The notes: generated from the letters alone by a model not told the origin. DNA of 64,000 nt from Massilia sp. Se16.2.3 (GCF_014171595.1 NZ_CP050451.1:868001-932000), one strand, 5' to 3'; counted from the first letter of the stretch, positions 1 to 9,680 are shown. Numbers and translations are program-made.

Positions 1-79
1 AGCCATGCGGCCTCCTCGCGCCTTGCCCGCGCTTGCCATGCATCGCCACCAGCTTTCCCCGGACTACCGGGATAGACTC

Positions 80-2569
80 TTAGAACCCGTAGTTGGCCCG
101 CGCGTACACGAAGCGTCCCGAACGGCCGAATGGCGAATAGTTCGAGAACGGCGTGTTGCCGCTCGGGTTCAGCGCCGGCGGCAGGGTTTCCGGATACTGG
201 TCGAACAGGTTGTCCGCACCGAGCGCCAGCGTCAGCTTGGGCGTGACCGCATAGCGCGCTTCCAGGTCGACCACGGTGCGAGCCGCCAGCGGGAAATCGG
301 CCGCGGGCGTGGTACCCGGCGTCATCGTCTTGCCGTAGCGGGTAGCGCGGAAGGTGGCGCCCAGGGGACCGAGTTTCCAGTTCAGGTTGGCGCTGAGCTT
401 GCTGCGCGGCTGGCCTTCCTCGATCGCGATGACATTCGCGCGGTCGAACAGCACCGGTGCCGGATTCAAGGCCGCGAGCTGGGCCGTGACCGGTACTTTG
501 GTGACCTCGGTGCGATTGAAGTTCGCCGCCAGCGTGGCGTCGAAGCGCCCTGCCGTGCCGGCGGCGATGGGCCAGTTCATCACGATGTCGACCCCGTCGG
601 TGGTGGTGTCGACGCCATTGATGAAGAAGCGCCCGCCGGTGACGCCGATAAACCCCTGCGAGGCGATATAGGCGGCGACATTGGTCTGCAGCAGATTCTC
701 GGACAGGACGATGCGGTCGCGGATCTTGATGCGGTAGGCGTCGATCGTGATGCTCACCGGGTCCAGGCGCAGCACCGCGCCGAGCGACAGGTTGAGCGAC
801 TTCTCGGCATCGAGCGGCTGTGCGCCGAGGGCGGCCGCGACCGGATTGGTCGGCTGGAAGGTCGCGATTTCGTAGGGGATGCCGTCGACGAAGTTGGTCG
901 AGGTGGAGGTGAAATTCTGCTGCTGCGGCGACGGCGCGCGAAAGCCGTTCTGCACCGAGCCGCGCAGAGCGAAGCTCTTGCTGAAGTCGTAGCGGCCGGC
1001 GAGCTTTCCTGCCAGGCTGTTGCCGAAGTCCGAGTAGTGTTCGGCACGCACGGCTACCGAGGCCAGCAGCTGCGGCGTCAGGTTCGCTTCCAGGTCGACA
1101 AAGGCGCCGACCGCGCTGCGGTGGGTATCGATCTCGTTGGCCGGGCGAAAGCCGGGGAACACCTGGGCGCCGGGGGCCGCCGGCTTGCCATCGGCCAGCT
1201 TCTGGCCGCCATAGCTCCACGATTGTTCTTCGCCGGCGAAGAGTTCATAGCCTTCGCGCCGCACTTCGGTGCCGACGGCAACGTTCAGCGGCGACGACAG
1301 GCCGGGCACATCGAAGGGACGCACGCCGGTCAGGTTGAACACCAGCTGGTCGTACGAGAAGCCGCCGGCATCGAAGACAGTCTTGCTGGTCGGTCCGATC
1401 GAGCGGTTCAGCGTGTTCTGGATTTCGAATTCCATCCGGTTCTTGCCGTAGCCGAGGGAGGCGTCGAGGTCCCAGCTGCCCATTGCCCAGGTGACGCCGC
1501 CGGTGACGGAAAAGTCGTCGACGGTGGGCGCGATGATGGGCAGGAAGCCGTTCGGGTAGATCGAGGTCAGGTTGCGCACGTCCTGCGGGATGCGGAAATA
1601 GCCGGCCGAACGCGCTTCGCGGTTCTGGTAGCTGGCCCAGCCATAGACCTTGACGCCGTTGCCGAGGTTGTTGCCGGCGTTCGCGAACAGCGTGGTCTGC
1701 TGCATTTCCGGGTCGCCATACCAGGCATTGAAGCGATTGATCGTGTTTTCGCGCGGATCGAAGGCGCCGTTGGCCAGGCGCGCGTATTGCTGGCGCATGT
1801 CGTAGCCGCTGCGTTCGGTGCGGTTCTGGTCCTTGTACTCGGCGGCGATCGTGATGTGGCCGCTCTCTCCCCAGGGCAGGCCCTTCCAGGCACTGACCGT
1901 CGTGCTCTGGCCGTCGGTGCGTTCGCGCGAGGCCGGGCCGCTCCAGGTAGCGCCGCCAGGTGCCACATCGTTCCGGAGGTCGTATTCGGTGATGCGCGCG
2001 CCATAGGTAATGGCCGCTTCGCCGCCGTCCCGGTCGGTACGCAGGCGCAGGTTGACGACGCCGGCGATCGCATCCGACCCGTACTGGGCGGCGGCGCCAT
2101 CGCGCAATACCTCGATGTTCTTGACGATCGCGGTCGGGATCGTGTTCATGTCGACGGCGGCCGAGCCGCGCCCGACGCTGCCGTTCAGGTTGACGAGGGC
2201 GGAAGAATGACGGCGCTTGGAGTTGACCAGCACCAGGGTCTGGTCGGGCGCCATGCCACGCAGCGTGGCCGGGCGGATGGTGTCGGTGCCGTCCGTCAGC
2301 GAGGGACGCGGGAAGTTCAGCGAAGGCAGCGCGACCGACAGCGCCTGGTTCATCTCGGTGGTGCCGGTGTTCTTCAGGGTGTCGGCGGAAATGATGTCGA
2401 CCGCGGACGCGGTGTCGAGGGCGCTGCGGTTCGCTACCCGCGTGCCCGTCACGACGACGGTGGCGGCAGTGCCTTCGGTGGCGGTGCTGTCCTGCGCCCA
2501 GGCGGTGCTTGAGAACATCGCGGCGATCGAAAACGCCAGCACCGTCTTCTGTGTCACTCTTCTTTGCAT
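80..2569 (-). CDS. TonB-dependent outer-membrane receptor
   Basis: An 829-residue TonB-dependent receptor, which would import a scarce ligand (siderophore, cobalamin, glycan or similar) across the outer membrane using TonB energy. The N-terminus is a signal peptide ending near AWA-QD at residue 25. A TonB-box-like VVVTGTR follows, then a plug domain to about residue 155 (DGAAAQYGSDAIAGVVN is the typical plug end). The rest is a beta-barrel that ends in the usual terminal Phe (ANYGF). The start is supported by GAGGGA 6 nt upstream of the ATG. The gene is complete and monocistronic, with no FecR/sigma pair or uptake genes beside it, so the substrate cannot be told. An inverted repeat GTTTG-N7-CAAAC lies upstream at 2628-2644 and could be an operator, but this is weak. 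Confidence 0.93.
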   Translation of the reverse strand: MQRRVTQKTVLAFSIAAMFSSTAWAQDSTATEGTAATVVVTGTRVANRSALDTASAVDIISADTLKNTGTTEMNQALSVALPSLNFPRPSLTDGTDTIRPATLRGMAPDQTLVLVNSKRRHSSALVNLNGSVGRGSAAVDMNTIPTAIVKNIEVLRDGAAAQYGSDAIAGVVNLRLRTDRDGGEAAITYGARITEYDLRNDVAPGGATWSGPASRERTDGQSTTVSAWKGLPWGESGHITIAAEYKDQNRTERSGYDMRQQYARLANGAFDPRENTINRFNAWYGDPEMQQTTLFANAGNNLGNGVKVYGWASYQNREARSAGYFRIPQDVRNLTSIYPNGFLPIIAPTVDDFSVTGGVTWAMGSWDLDASLGYGKNRMEFEIQNTLNRSIGPTSKTVFDAGGFSYDQLVFNLTGVRPFDVPGLSSPLNVAVGTEVRREGYELFAGEEQSWSYGGQKLADGKPAAPGAQVFPGFRPANEIDTHRSAVGAFVDLEANLTPQLLASVAVRAEHYSDFGNSLAGKLAGRYDFSKSFALRGSVQNGFRAPSPQQQNFTSTSTNFVDGIPYEIATFQPTNPVAAALGAQPLDAEKSLNLSLGAVLRLDPVSITIDAYRIKIRDRIVLSENLLQTNVAAYIASQGFIGVTGGRFFINGVDTTTDGVDIVMNWPIAAGTAGRFDATLAANFNRTEVTKVPVTAQLAALNPAPVLFDRANVIAIEEGQPRSKLSANLNWKLGPLGATFRATRYGKTMTPGTTPAADFPLAARTVVDLEARYAVTPKLTLALGADNLFDQYPETLPPALNPSGNTPFSNYSPFGRSGRFVYARANYGF

Positions 2570-2719
2570 GTTGTTCCCTCACGTGGATTGGCCAAGCGGA
2601 AAGTGCTGGAACCAGTCTGGAGGGCACGTTTGGAAGTGTCAAACTGCAACACGATCCTTAGTGAAAAATGCAACAGTTGTACTTACGTAAGGTGTCTGTA
2701 AGGCGGATCGGCCTACGGC

Positions 2720-3667
2720 TCAGTGCGCGGCGGCAGGTGTTTTCTTGCCGCGCAGTTTATTGACGATCGTGACGACCAGCAGCACCAGGGCACCGACGAC
2801 GACGCCGGCCAGCGCGTCGATGACGGTCGGGGTAATCGCATGCAGCAGGCCGCCGAGAACGGGCACTTCTCCCATGCGCTCGGCCGCGCTCTCGGCGAAG
2901 TGGTGCAGCGGTTCCCAGTTGTGGCCGATGATGCCGCCACCCACCATGAACATCGCGGCCGTGCCGACGACGGACAGGAATTTCATCAGGCGCGGCGCCG
3001 CCGCCAGCAGCAGGCGTCCCAGGCCGCGCGCAAAGCCGCTGCTGCGCTGGCTCAGGTACAGCCCCGCATCGTCGAGCTTGACGATGCCGGCCACGAGGCC
3101 GTACACGCCGATCGTCATGACCAGCGCAATGATGACCAGCACCGCCACCTGCTGCATGAACGGCATGCTCGAGACCGTACCGAGGGAAATGACGATGATT
3201 TCCGCCGACAAAATAAAGTCGGTGCGAATGGCGCCCTTGATCTTGTCTTTCTCGACCGCGCACATGTCGACGTTCTGGTCGGCCAGGGCTGCCGCCAGGC
3301 GTTCCTCGTTGGCCGCGTCTTCCTCCGGGCTGTGCAGGAATTTATGGGCCAGCTTTTCAAAACCCTCGAAGCAGAGGAAGGCGCCGCCGATCATCAGGAG
3401 GGGCACGATCAGGGCCGGCACGAAGGCGGAAATCAGGAGCGCGGCCGGCACCAGGATCGCCTTGTTCATCAGCGAACCCTTGGCCACGGCCCACACCACG
3501 GGCAATTCGCGCTCGGCGTGCACGCCCGTCACCTGCTGGGCATTGAGTGCCAGGTCGTCGCCGAGCACGCCAGCGGTCTTCTTCGCCGCCACCTTGCTCA
3601 TCAGGGTGACGTCGTCCAGGACGCTTGCGATGTCGTCGAGTAATGCCAGCAAACTGCCTGCAGCCAT
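2720..3667 (-). CDS. DUF808 family inner-membrane protein (YedI-like)
   Basis: A 315-residue multi-spanning membrane protein of the DUF808/YedI family, whose function is not established. The N-terminus MAAGSLLALLDDIASVLDD and the segment DVTLMSKVAAKKTAGVLGDD are the family's signature region. Several hydrophobic helices follow (for example LVPAALLISAFVPALIVPLL), and the C-terminus is short and basic. The start at 3667 is preferred over a frame opening 8 codons earlier because AGGAGC precedes this ATG at normal spacing and homologues begin MAAGS. It lies alone between the receptor and a divergent small regulator gene, so context adds nothing about its role. Confidence 0.88.
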   Translation of the reverse strand: MAAGSLLALLDDIASVLDDVTLMSKVAAKKTAGVLGDDLALNAQQVTGVHAERELPVVWAVAKGSLMNKAILVPAALLISAFVPALIVPLLMIGGAFLCFEGFEKLAHKFLHSPEEDAANEERLAAALADQNVDMCAVEKDKIKGAIRTDFILSAEIIVISLGTVSSMPFMQQVAVLVIIALVMTIGVYGLVAGIVKLDDAGLYLSQRSSGFARGLGRLLLAAAPRLMKFLSVVGTAAMFMVGGGIIGHNWEPLHHFAESAAERMGEVPVLGGLLHAITPTVIDALAGVVVGALVLLVVTIVNKLRGKKTPAAAH

Positions 3668-3870
3668 GGGTCCTGCTCCTGTGATTATCAATATGGCAGC
3701 ATCTTAACCGAGGGCAGGGTCATTCAGCACACAGTTCAGCCTCGTTAATTGCGTTTCAGTCCCGAAAAAACGCAGCTCGTCGCTTTCGCAGCGCGGCAAT
3801 AGCGGGACGTACGTATAGTCAGTATCAAGGGCTGCGGTAGGGCAGCCTCCCCCAGACGAAGGAGACCAGG

Positions 3871-4101
3871 ATGAACCAGACCCACGCCGCCGCCAGCCAG
3901 CTTGCCCCAGTTCACGCCGCGCCGGTGCGCCGCACGCGTCCGCCGAAGCGCAAGACCCGCATCACGATCTATCTCGACGACGAGGTGCTGAACGAGTTCC
4001 GCAACTTGTCCGAGCGCTGCGGTACCGGCTACCAGACCCTGATCAACGCCGCCCTGCGTACCCGCCTGGCAACCGGGGGCGCCGAACCGAGCCTGCTGTG
4101 A
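3871..4101 (+). CDS. BrnA-like ribbon-helix-helix protein (orphan antitoxin type)
   Basis: A 76-residue small basic protein. After a disordered basic leader, residues 30-66 match the BrnA antitoxin/CopG ribbon-helix-helix fold: a beta strand ITIYLDDEVL, then a helix, then the GYQTLINAALR motif that is typical of BrnA. It is probably a DNA-binding dimer. BrnA usually follows a brnT toxin gene; none is present on either side, so this is either an orphan antitoxin or a stand-alone regulator. AAGGAGA precedes the ATG at good spacing, which supports the start. The next gene is HU, about 100 bp downstream and with its own promoter candidate. Confidence 0.8.
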   Translation: MNQTHAAASQLAPVHAAPVRRTRPPKRKTRITIYLDDEVLNEFRNLSERCGTGYQTLINAALRTRLATGGAEPSLL

Positions 4102-4147
4102 CGGGCGCGCCTTGAAAATGCCCCCGCGCGCGCGGGAGCGTGAAAGA

Positions 4148-4176
4148 TTACACGTGGCAATTATTTGTGCTACTCT
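4148..4176 (+). promoter_or_regulatory. candidate sigma70 promoter of the HU gene
   Basis: TTACAC at 4148-4153 and TACTCT at 4171-4176 are separated by 17 bp, ending 27 bp before the HU start codon. The -35 is a poor match and the -10 a moderate one; position and spacing are the main support. Confidence 0.45.
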
Positions 4177-4203
4177 TTCTGCTCTTTCAACCCCGGAGGC
4201 ACC

Positions 4204-4488
4204 ATGAAAAAAGGCGAACTGATCGCGGAATTTGCCAAGCGTACCGAGATGTCCGGTACCGCTGCCAACAGCGCGGTCAACACGATCATCGAGATCATCA
4301 CCGAGCGTCTGAAAAAAGGCGACACGGTCGGCATCACCGGCTTCGGCACGTTCTCGGTGACCAAGCGCGCAGCGCGCAAGGGTCGCAACCCGGCAACCGG
4401 CGAAGTCATCAAGATCGCCGCGTCGAAGACCCCGCGTTTTGCTGCCGGCGCCACCCTGAAGGCCGCCGTCAATCCGCGCAAGAAGTAA
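4204..4488 (+). CDS. HU-family DNA-binding protein
   Basis: A 94-residue histone-like protein of the HU/IHF family, which bends and compacts DNA as a dimer. It shows the N-terminal helices (MKKGELIAEFAKRTEMSG), the GFGTFSV strand, and the DNA-binding arm with the family signature GRNPATGE followed by basic residues, ending in KKAV-type lysines. Length is normal for HU. The start at 4204 is chosen because CCGGAGG lies just upstream; an in-frame ATG 13 codons earlier has no ribosome site and adds an atypical leader. A strong hairpin downstream probably ends the transcript. Confidence 0.95.
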   Translation: MKKGELIAEFAKRTEMSGTAANSAVNTIIEIITERLKKGDTVGITGFGTFSVTKRAARKGRNPATGEVIKIAASKTPRFAAGATLKAAVNPRKK

Positions 4489-4507
4489 TCCCGTCACACC
4501 GTATTGT

Positions 4508-4553
4508 CGGCATGCAGCCGCGGCCCCGGCCGCGCGCATGCCGTTTCTGCTTT
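4508..4553 (+). terminator. hairpin terminator after the HU gene
   Basis: CGGCATGC at 4508-4515 pairs perfectly with GCATGCCG at 4536-4543. A GC-rich inner stem adds stability, and a T-rich stretch (TTTCTGCTTT) follows. It lies 20 bp after the HU stop codon and before the LysE gene. Confidence 0.6.
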
Positions 4554-4588
4554 ACCCTTTCCTTCTCTTCGACTCCCGAGTTGCTCCC

Positions 4589-5224
4589 ATGAGTTTCGCC
4601 ACCTGGATCGCCTTCGTCATCGCCGGCACCGTCATTGCCATTTCTCCCGGTTCGGGCGCCGTCCTGTCCATGTCGCATGGCCTGGCTTACGGTGTGCGCA
4701 AGGCCAGCGCCACCGTGCTGGGACTGCAGCTGGGCCTGATCCTGGTGTTGATCATCGCCGGCGCCGGCGTCGGTTCGCTGGTGCTGGCCCATGAAGGGGC
4801 GTTCAGGGTCGTCAAGTGGACCGGCGCGGCCTACCTGGTCTACCTCGGCGTGTCGCAATGGTTTTCGAAAGTCGCTACTGGCCCGGTGGCCAGCAGCGCC
4901 GGCCTGGCGGCGCATCCGTCCTTCGGCAAGCGCGTGCTGACCGGTTTCCTGACGAATGCCACCAACCCGAAGGGCATCATCTTCATGGTGGCGATGCTGC
5001 CCCAGTTCATCTCGAAAGATGCCCCGCTGCTGCCGCAGCTGCTGATCCTGGGCGTGACGATGGTGACCATCGACAGCCTGGTGATGCACGGCTATGCGAC
5101 GCTGGCCGCCTCGATGCAGGGGCTGTTTCGCAACCCGCGCGCGATGCGCATCCAGAACCGCATATTCGGCACCGTGCTGGTGGCTGTTGGCCTGACCCTG
5201 GTCTTCGTCGAGCGCGGCGCGTAA
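4589..5224 (+). CDS. LysE/RhtB-family amino-acid exporter
   Basis: A 211-residue inner-membrane exporter of the LysE/RhtB family, which moves amino acids or their derivatives out of the cell. The first helix carries the typical SPGSGAVLSMSHGLAYG motif. Six hydrophobic helices follow, with the family's G-x-x-TNATNPKGIIF loop near residues 125-140. The start at 4589 (MSFATW) is preferred to an in-frame ATG 17 codons earlier, which falls inside the preceding terminator hairpin. Substrate specificity cannot be read from the sequence. It is monocistronic. Confidence 0.88.
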   Translation: MSFATWIAFVIAGTVIAISPGSGAVLSMSHGLAYGVRKASATVLGLQLGLILVLIIAGAGVGSLVLAHEGAFRVVKWTGAAYLVYLGVSQWFSKVATGPVASSAGLAAHPSFGKRVLTGFLTNATNPKGIIFMVAMLPQFISKDAPLLPQLLILGVTMVTIDSLVMHGYATLAASMQGLFRNPRAMRIQNRIFGTVLVAVGLTLVFVERGA

Positions 5225-5364
5225 ACTGCCTTTTTGCGGCAAGCGCAGGCGTGCTCGTGTTTCAGTCACGCACCAATTGCAACCTTCTGTAAGCCCGATT
5301 GCCGCGACAGGCACCGTTGCGGTGTAATCAGGTCGACGCATTCCGTCCCACCCGCCTGGAGCCC

Positions 5365-7345
5365 ATGATGAAACGCCGTTTATCGACCACCGCAACGCTG
5401 CTGGCATTGGCGGCCTTTTCCACCCTGGTGCTGGCGGACGAAGCCCCCGGCCGGGTCGGCCGCGTTTCTCTCACCCAGGGCCAGGTCAGCATCAGCACGC
5501 CGGGCGAAGCCGCCAGCACCGCGCTGGTCAACTGGCCCGTCACCTCGAACCACACGATTTCCACCGCGCCGGGGCGCGCACCGAGCTGCGCATCGGCTCG
5601 ACCGCGATCCGCCTGGACGGCGATTCCGCGCTCGACGTCGTCGAACTCGACGACGACCGCTTGCGCCTGCGCCTGCATTACGGCAGTGCCAGCATCCGCG
5701 TCGTCAATCCCGAGGTTGCCGCGGCTTTCGAACTGAGCACCCCGCAGGCACGGGTGATCCTGCAGCAGCCCGGGCGCGTGCGCGTCGATGCCGAACGGGT
5801 GCGCGACACCAGCAGCGTCAACGTGTTCGACGGCGTGGCCGTGGTCGAGGGCGGCGGCGAGCGCCTGACCGTGCGCGCCGGCCGCAGTGCCGAGATGCAG
5901 GGGCAGGATCTGCGCACCACGCAGGCGGTGCCGGACGCGTTCGACGACTGGGTGGCCGTGCGCGACCGCGCCAGCGACGCCGTGCTCGCCACCCGCTACG
6001 TGCCGGCCGAGATGACCGGCTACGAGGATCTCGACCGCTACGGCAGCTGGCAGAGCAGCAGCGAATACGGCAGCCTGTGGCTGCCGGCGGTCGCCAGCGA
6101 CTGGGTGCCCTACCGCGACGGCCGCTGGACCTGGATCGCCCCCCGGGGCTGGACCTGGGTCGACAACGCTCCCACGGGGCTACGCGCCCTTCCACTATGG
6201 CCGCTGGGTGCACGTCAACCGGCGCTGGGCCTGGGCGCCGGGCCGCCACGACCGCCATCCGGTGTGGGCGCCGGCCCCTGGTCGGCTGGGTGGGCGGCAG
6301 CGGCTGGAACCTGAACTTCAGTGCGCGTCCGCAGCTGGCACAGGGCTGGTACCCGCTGGCCCCGCACGAGCGCTACGTGCCGCCCTACGTCATGTCGGAG
6401 GAACGCCTGCGCCGCCTGAATGCGCACGGCTGGGGCGATGGCAAGCACGATCGCCGTGATGGCAAGCACGACGGCAAGCACGACTACCGCCGCCGGGGCC
6501 TGACCGTGGTGCCGCAGGACCGCTTCGCCCAGCGTGGCGAAGTCGTGGTCGGGCGCGAGCCGCGCACCACGCCGCCGGCGGCCTGGCAGGGCGCGCCAAC
6601 GGCCCTGCCGCCGGCTCCGCTGCAGGCCTGGCGCGGGCGTGACGGACGCGACGAGCGGCATGGCGGCGAGCGCGATGGCCGCTGGGAGGGCCGGCGCGAT
6701 GGCCGCCAAGACAACGCCGAGCGCACACGCGCACCGGTCGCCATGCCCGCGCCGGTACCGAGGGCGCAGCCTGCGCCGCTGACGGCGGCTGCGCAGGCGG
6801 CCGGCCAGGCGGCAGCTGCGGCAGCCGCGGCCACATCCCCGCAAACAGGTTACGTGCGCCAGCCGGGCGTCATCATGACGGCACCGCCGGCGGGGTTTGC
6901 CGGACGCGAAGCGCAGCGCGAAGCACGTGAAGAACGCGATGGCTTCGAAGGCCGCCAGCGCCGCGGGTTCGCGCCGGCGCCGCGCGACGAGGGCGCCGCG
7001 GGCGTCATCGGGATACCGCGTCCGGCACCAAGCGCCAGCCCGGCGCCGCAGCGCAGCAGCGCAGCCGCGGTTCTGGAAGCGGTGTCGGCCAATGCGCGGG
7101 CGCAAGCGCAAGCGCAAGCGCAAGCGCAAGCGCAAGCGCAAGCCCGGGCGCAAGCACAGGTCCAGATGGCGCGGCCGGTGGCCACCGAGGTGGCACCACC
7201 GCAGCGGGTCATGTCGGCGCCGACGCCCTCCCCGGCCCCGTCCGCCGCGTCCTCGGCGGCCCAGTCGGCCGCATCGGCCGCGGTCGGACGCCGCTCCGAC
7301 AGCGGGCCGAGCCCGCGCGCCGGCTTCCACCAGCGCGAGCGTTGA
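5365..7345 (+). CDS. FecR-domain/DUF6600 periplasmic protein (frame broken three times)
   Basis: A large secreted protein spread over four reading-frame segments. Residues 1-26 form a signal peptide (MMKRRLSTTATLLALAAF...). A FecR-like beta domain follows (RLRLHYGSASIRVVNPE, ERLTVRAGRSAEM), then a tryptophan-rich DUF6600 segment (YGRWVHVNRRWAWAPGR, WVGGSGWN). The long tail is disordered and rich in Ala/Pro/Arg, with a tandem Ala-Gln stretch at 7100-7141. Reading continues only if one base is added at the G run 5571-5574 and one removed near 6174 and at the C run 6275-6278. All three sites look like sequencing indels, since the protein is sensible on both sides. GGAG precedes the tandem ATGs. 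Its role is unknown; FecR domains occur in envelope signalling, but no sigma factor is adjacent. Confidence 0.72.
7100..7141 (+). repeat. 7x GCGCAA hexanucleotide tandem repeat
   Basis: Seven perfect copies of GCGCAA, in frame within the tail of the FecR/DUF6600 gene, encode an Ala-Gln run. Length could vary between strains by slippage without changing the frame. Confidence 0.9.
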
Positions 7346-7374
7346 CGCGGGCGGGCGGCAAGGCAGCCGCCCTG

Positions 7375-7404
7375 CCCGGTCCGCACACGCCTGCGCGGAC
7401 CGGG
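7375..7404 (+). terminator. strong hairpin between the FecR gene and the DUF493 gene
   Basis: CCCGGTCCGC at 7375-7384 pairs perfectly with GCGGACCGGG at 7395-7404. No pure T-tract follows, but CCCTTTTG occurs 8 bp later. It may terminate the upstream transcript. TACAAT at 7406-7411, just after the stem, is a plausible -10 box for the next gene. Confidence 0.45.
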
Positions 7405-7433
7405 CTACAATACCCTTTTGCACTGGAATTGCC

Positions 7434-7700
7434 ATGGACCCGAAAGAATCCCTCATCGAATACCCGAGCGACTTCCCGATCAAGGTGATGGGCCCGACGC
7501 ACGAGGCCTTCGCCACCACGATCGCCGAGGTGGTGACCGGCTTCGACCCCAGCTTCCACCACGGCCGCATGGAAGTGCGCCCTTCGGGCAAAGGCAACTA
7601 CACGGGCCTGACCTGCACCGTGCGTGCCACCAGCCGCGAGCAGCTCGACGACATCTACCGCACGCTGTCGGCGCACCCGATGGTCAAGATCGTCCTGTAA
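7434..7700 (+). CDS. DUF493 (YbeD-like) family protein
   Basis: An 88-residue protein of the DUF493/YbeD family, a small alpha-beta fold resembling regulatory (ACT-like) domains, with no proven biochemical role. Family features are YPSDFPIKVMG at the start, a central HGRMEVRPSGKGNYTGLT, and the terminal HPMVKIVL. It lies directly upstream of lipB and lipA, the same ybeD-lipB linkage as in enterobacteria, which suggests a link to lipoate metabolism without proving one. There is no strong ribosome site, but the length and N-terminus match the family. Confidence 0.9.
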   Translation: MDPKESLIEYPSDFPIKVMGPTHEAFATTIAEVVTGFDPSFHHGRMEVRPSGKGNYTGLTCTVRATSREQLDDIYRTLSAHPMVKIVL

Positions 7701-7736
7701 GCACTGCAGCAAGGGCGGCGGCGCCTGCCCGTCGCC

Positions 7737-7765
7737 GGGCAAGGCCGGGTACGCTGGCATATAAT
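7737..7765 (+). promoter_or_regulatory. candidate lipB promoter
   Basis: A perfect -10 hexamer TATAAT lies at 7760-7765, 50 bp before the lipB start. The -35 region (GGGCAA around 7737) is a poor match, so the call rests mainly on the -10. Confidence 0.4.
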
Positions 7766-7815
7766 GACGGAGCTGAGCGTGCAAGGCGCTCGAAACCATT
7801 TCCGACCGGATTCCC

Positions 7816-8520
7816 ATGCAACCCACCCGTCCCGCCGGCCCGATCATTCGCGCGCTGGGCCGCGCCGACTACGAACCCACGTTTGCCGCGATGCGCGCCT
7901 TTACCGACGCGCGCACGCCGCAGACGCCGGACGAACTCTGGATCGTCGAGCATCCGCCGGTCTTCACGCTGGGCCTGGGCGCCGACCCTGCCCACCTGTT
8001 GCAGGGGGAAGGCGTACCGGCGCATGACATTCCCGTGGTGCAAACCGATCGCGGCGGCGAAGTGACCTACCACGGTCCCGGCCAAGTGGTGATCTACCTG
8101 CTGATGGACCTGCGCCGCAACAAGCCGGGCGGCAAGTTGTATGCCCGACAGTTTGTGGAAAAAATCGAACAGGCGGTCATCGACGTGCTGGCGGCGTATA
8201 ATCTCGCCGGTGAGCGCATCGCCGGCGCGCCCGGCATCTATATCGCCGAGGGCCCGCGCCGCGGTGCCAAGATCGCCGCGCTCGGCTTGAAAGTGCGCGG
8301 CAATGGCTGCACCTATCACGGAGTCTCGCTGAACGTGGCGATGGATTTGGCTCCGTTTTCATGGATCAACCCCTGCGGTTATTCCGGCCTCTCCACCGTC
8401 GACATGCGCACGATGGGCATCGAGGCGCCACTTGCCGATGTGCAGGCTGCACTGGCGCAGGCGCTGGTGCTGCACCTGGCGCAAGGCCTCAAGCCTGCCG
8501 AACCGAACAACTCCAACTGA
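7816..8520 (+). CDS. lipB: lipoyl(octanoyl) transferase LipB
   Basis: A 234-residue octanoyl-ACP:protein transferase, which moves octanoate from ACP onto the lipoyl domains of 2-oxoacid dehydrogenases and GcvH in the cytoplasm, the first step of lipoate synthesis. The signature [14 protein letters not shown] is present at about 79-92. The acyl-binding Cys187 lies in NPCGYSGL, and catalytic Lys152 in [15 protein letters not shown]. The length fits the family. The gene is followed 23 bp later by lipA on the same strand, so the two steps are almost certainly co-transcribed. Confidence 0.97.
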   Translation: MQPTRPAGPIIRALGRADYEPTFAAMRAFTDARTPQTPDELWIVEHPPVFTLGLGADPAHLLQGEGVPAHDIPVVQTDRGGEVTYHGPGQVVIYLLMDLRRNKPGGKLYARQFVEKIEQAVIDVLAAYNLAGERIAGAPGIYIAEGPRRGAKIAALGLKVRGNGCTYHGVSLNVAMDLAPFSWINPCGYSGLSTVDMRTMGIEAPLADVQAALAQALVLHLAQGLKPAEPNNSN

Positions 8521-8543
8521 AGCCCGTCTGGGCCCTGAGCGAC

Positions 8544-9545
8544 ATGACTACCGAAACCGAAACCGGTCTGAATTCTGCCTCGAACGCCGCCTACAACGCC
8601 AGCGACAAGCAAAAAGGTGCCAGCAAGACTTCGCGCATCCCGATCAAGATCGTGCCGATCGCCGAGGCCGAACGCCTCAAGAAGCCCGAATGGATCCGAG
8701 TAAAAGCGGCCACCGCCTCGTCGCGCTTCTACGAGATCAAGGACATCCTGCGCGCCAACAACCTCGTCACCGTGTGCGAGGAAGCAAGCTGCCCGAACAT
8801 CGGCGAATGCTTCGGCAAGGGCACGGCCACCTTCATGATCATGGGCGACAAGTGCACGCGCCGCTGCCCGTTCTGCGACGTCGGCCACGGCCGCCCCGAC
8901 CCGCTCGACGTCAACGAGCCGGGCAACCTGGCGAAAACGATCGCCGACCTGCGCCTGTCGTATGTCGTGATCACCTCGGTCGACCGCGACGACCTGCGCG
9001 ACGGCGGCGCCGGCCACTTCGTCGAGTGCATCACGAAAACGCGCGCCCTGTCGCCGAATACCAAGATCGAAGTACTGGTGCCGGACTTCCGCGGCCGTTT
9101 AGAGAAGGCACTGAACATCTTCGCCGATGGCTTGCCCGACGTGATGAACCACAACCTGGAAACCGTGCCGCGCCTGTACAAGGAAGCGCGCCCGGGCGCC
9201 GACTACAAGCATTCCCTGGTGCTGCTGCGCGACTTCAAGAAGATGTACCCGAACGTGGTCACGAAGTCCGGCATCATGGTGGGACTCGGTGAAACCGACG
9301 AGGAAATCCTGCAAGTCATGCGCGACATGCGCGAGCACGACATCGACATGCTGACCATCGGCCAGTACCTGGCGCCGTCGAACTCGCACCTGCCGGTGCG
9401 CCGCTACGTGCACCCGGACCAATTTAAAAAGTTCGAGGAAGCGGCCTACGAGATGGGTTTTGTCCACGCCGCCGTCGGTGCGATGGTGCGCTCCTCGTAC
9501 CACGCGGACCAGCAGGCGCACAACGCGGGCGTGGCTGCCGCCTGA
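8544..9545 (+). CDS. lipA: lipoyl synthase LipA
   Basis: A 333-residue radical SAM enzyme that inserts two sulfurs into protein-bound octanoyl groups, acting after LipB. Both iron-sulfur cluster motifs are visible: the auxiliary cluster [12 protein letters not shown] (around 73-84) and the radical SAM motif [10 protein letters not shown] (around 99-108). The conserved C-terminal RSSYHADQ supplies the serine ligand of the auxiliary cluster. The N-terminal 40 residues are longer and more Ser/Asn-rich than in E. coli, as often seen in Burkholderiales. A bidirectional-looking terminator follows 135 bp downstream. Confidence 0.97.
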   Translation: MTTETETGLNSASNAAYNASDKQKGASKTSRIPIKIVPIAEAERLKKPEWIRVKAATASSRFYEIKDILRANNLVTVCEEASCPNIGECFGKGTATFMIMGDKCTRRCPFCDVGHGRPDPLDVNEPGNLAKTIADLRLSYVVITSVDRDDLRDGGAGHFVECITKTRALSPNTKIEVLVPDFRGRLEKALNIFADGLPDVMNHNLETVPRLYKEARPGADYKHSLVLLRDFKKMYPNVVTKSGIMVGLGETDEEILQVMRDMREHDIDMLTIGQYLAPSNSHLPVRRYVHPDQFKKFEEAAYEMGFVHAAVGAMVRSSYHADQQAHNAGVAAA

Positions 9546-9680
9546 GCGTCCACAACAAGAAGACAGCCTGGCGCATTGCATTGGTGGGCAGTCAGGCTTG
9601 TCGGATTGATGTCTGCAGCATCTTCAACGCGCTGTCGGGATTTATTCTTTATCTTCCCGAACGCTGTTCAGCCGATGAAC

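Noticed and set aside
5-2512. Long open frame on the plus strand opposite the TonB-dependent receptor
   Set aside because: Its product is Arg/Gly/Val-rich with no domain, and it mirrors a strongly coding receptor. High GC makes such antisense frames common; the same applies to those opposite 38116-39267, 51745-53979, 59198-61537 and 61549-63024.
2628-2644. Operator GTTTG-N7-CAAAC before the receptor
   Set aside because: Short half-sites and no adjacent regulator; too likely by chance to list as a feature.
7100-7141. Tandem repeats as a CRISPR array
   Set aside because: Units of 6 bp without spacers, in frame in a protein gene. No CRISPR array or cas gene was seen in the window.
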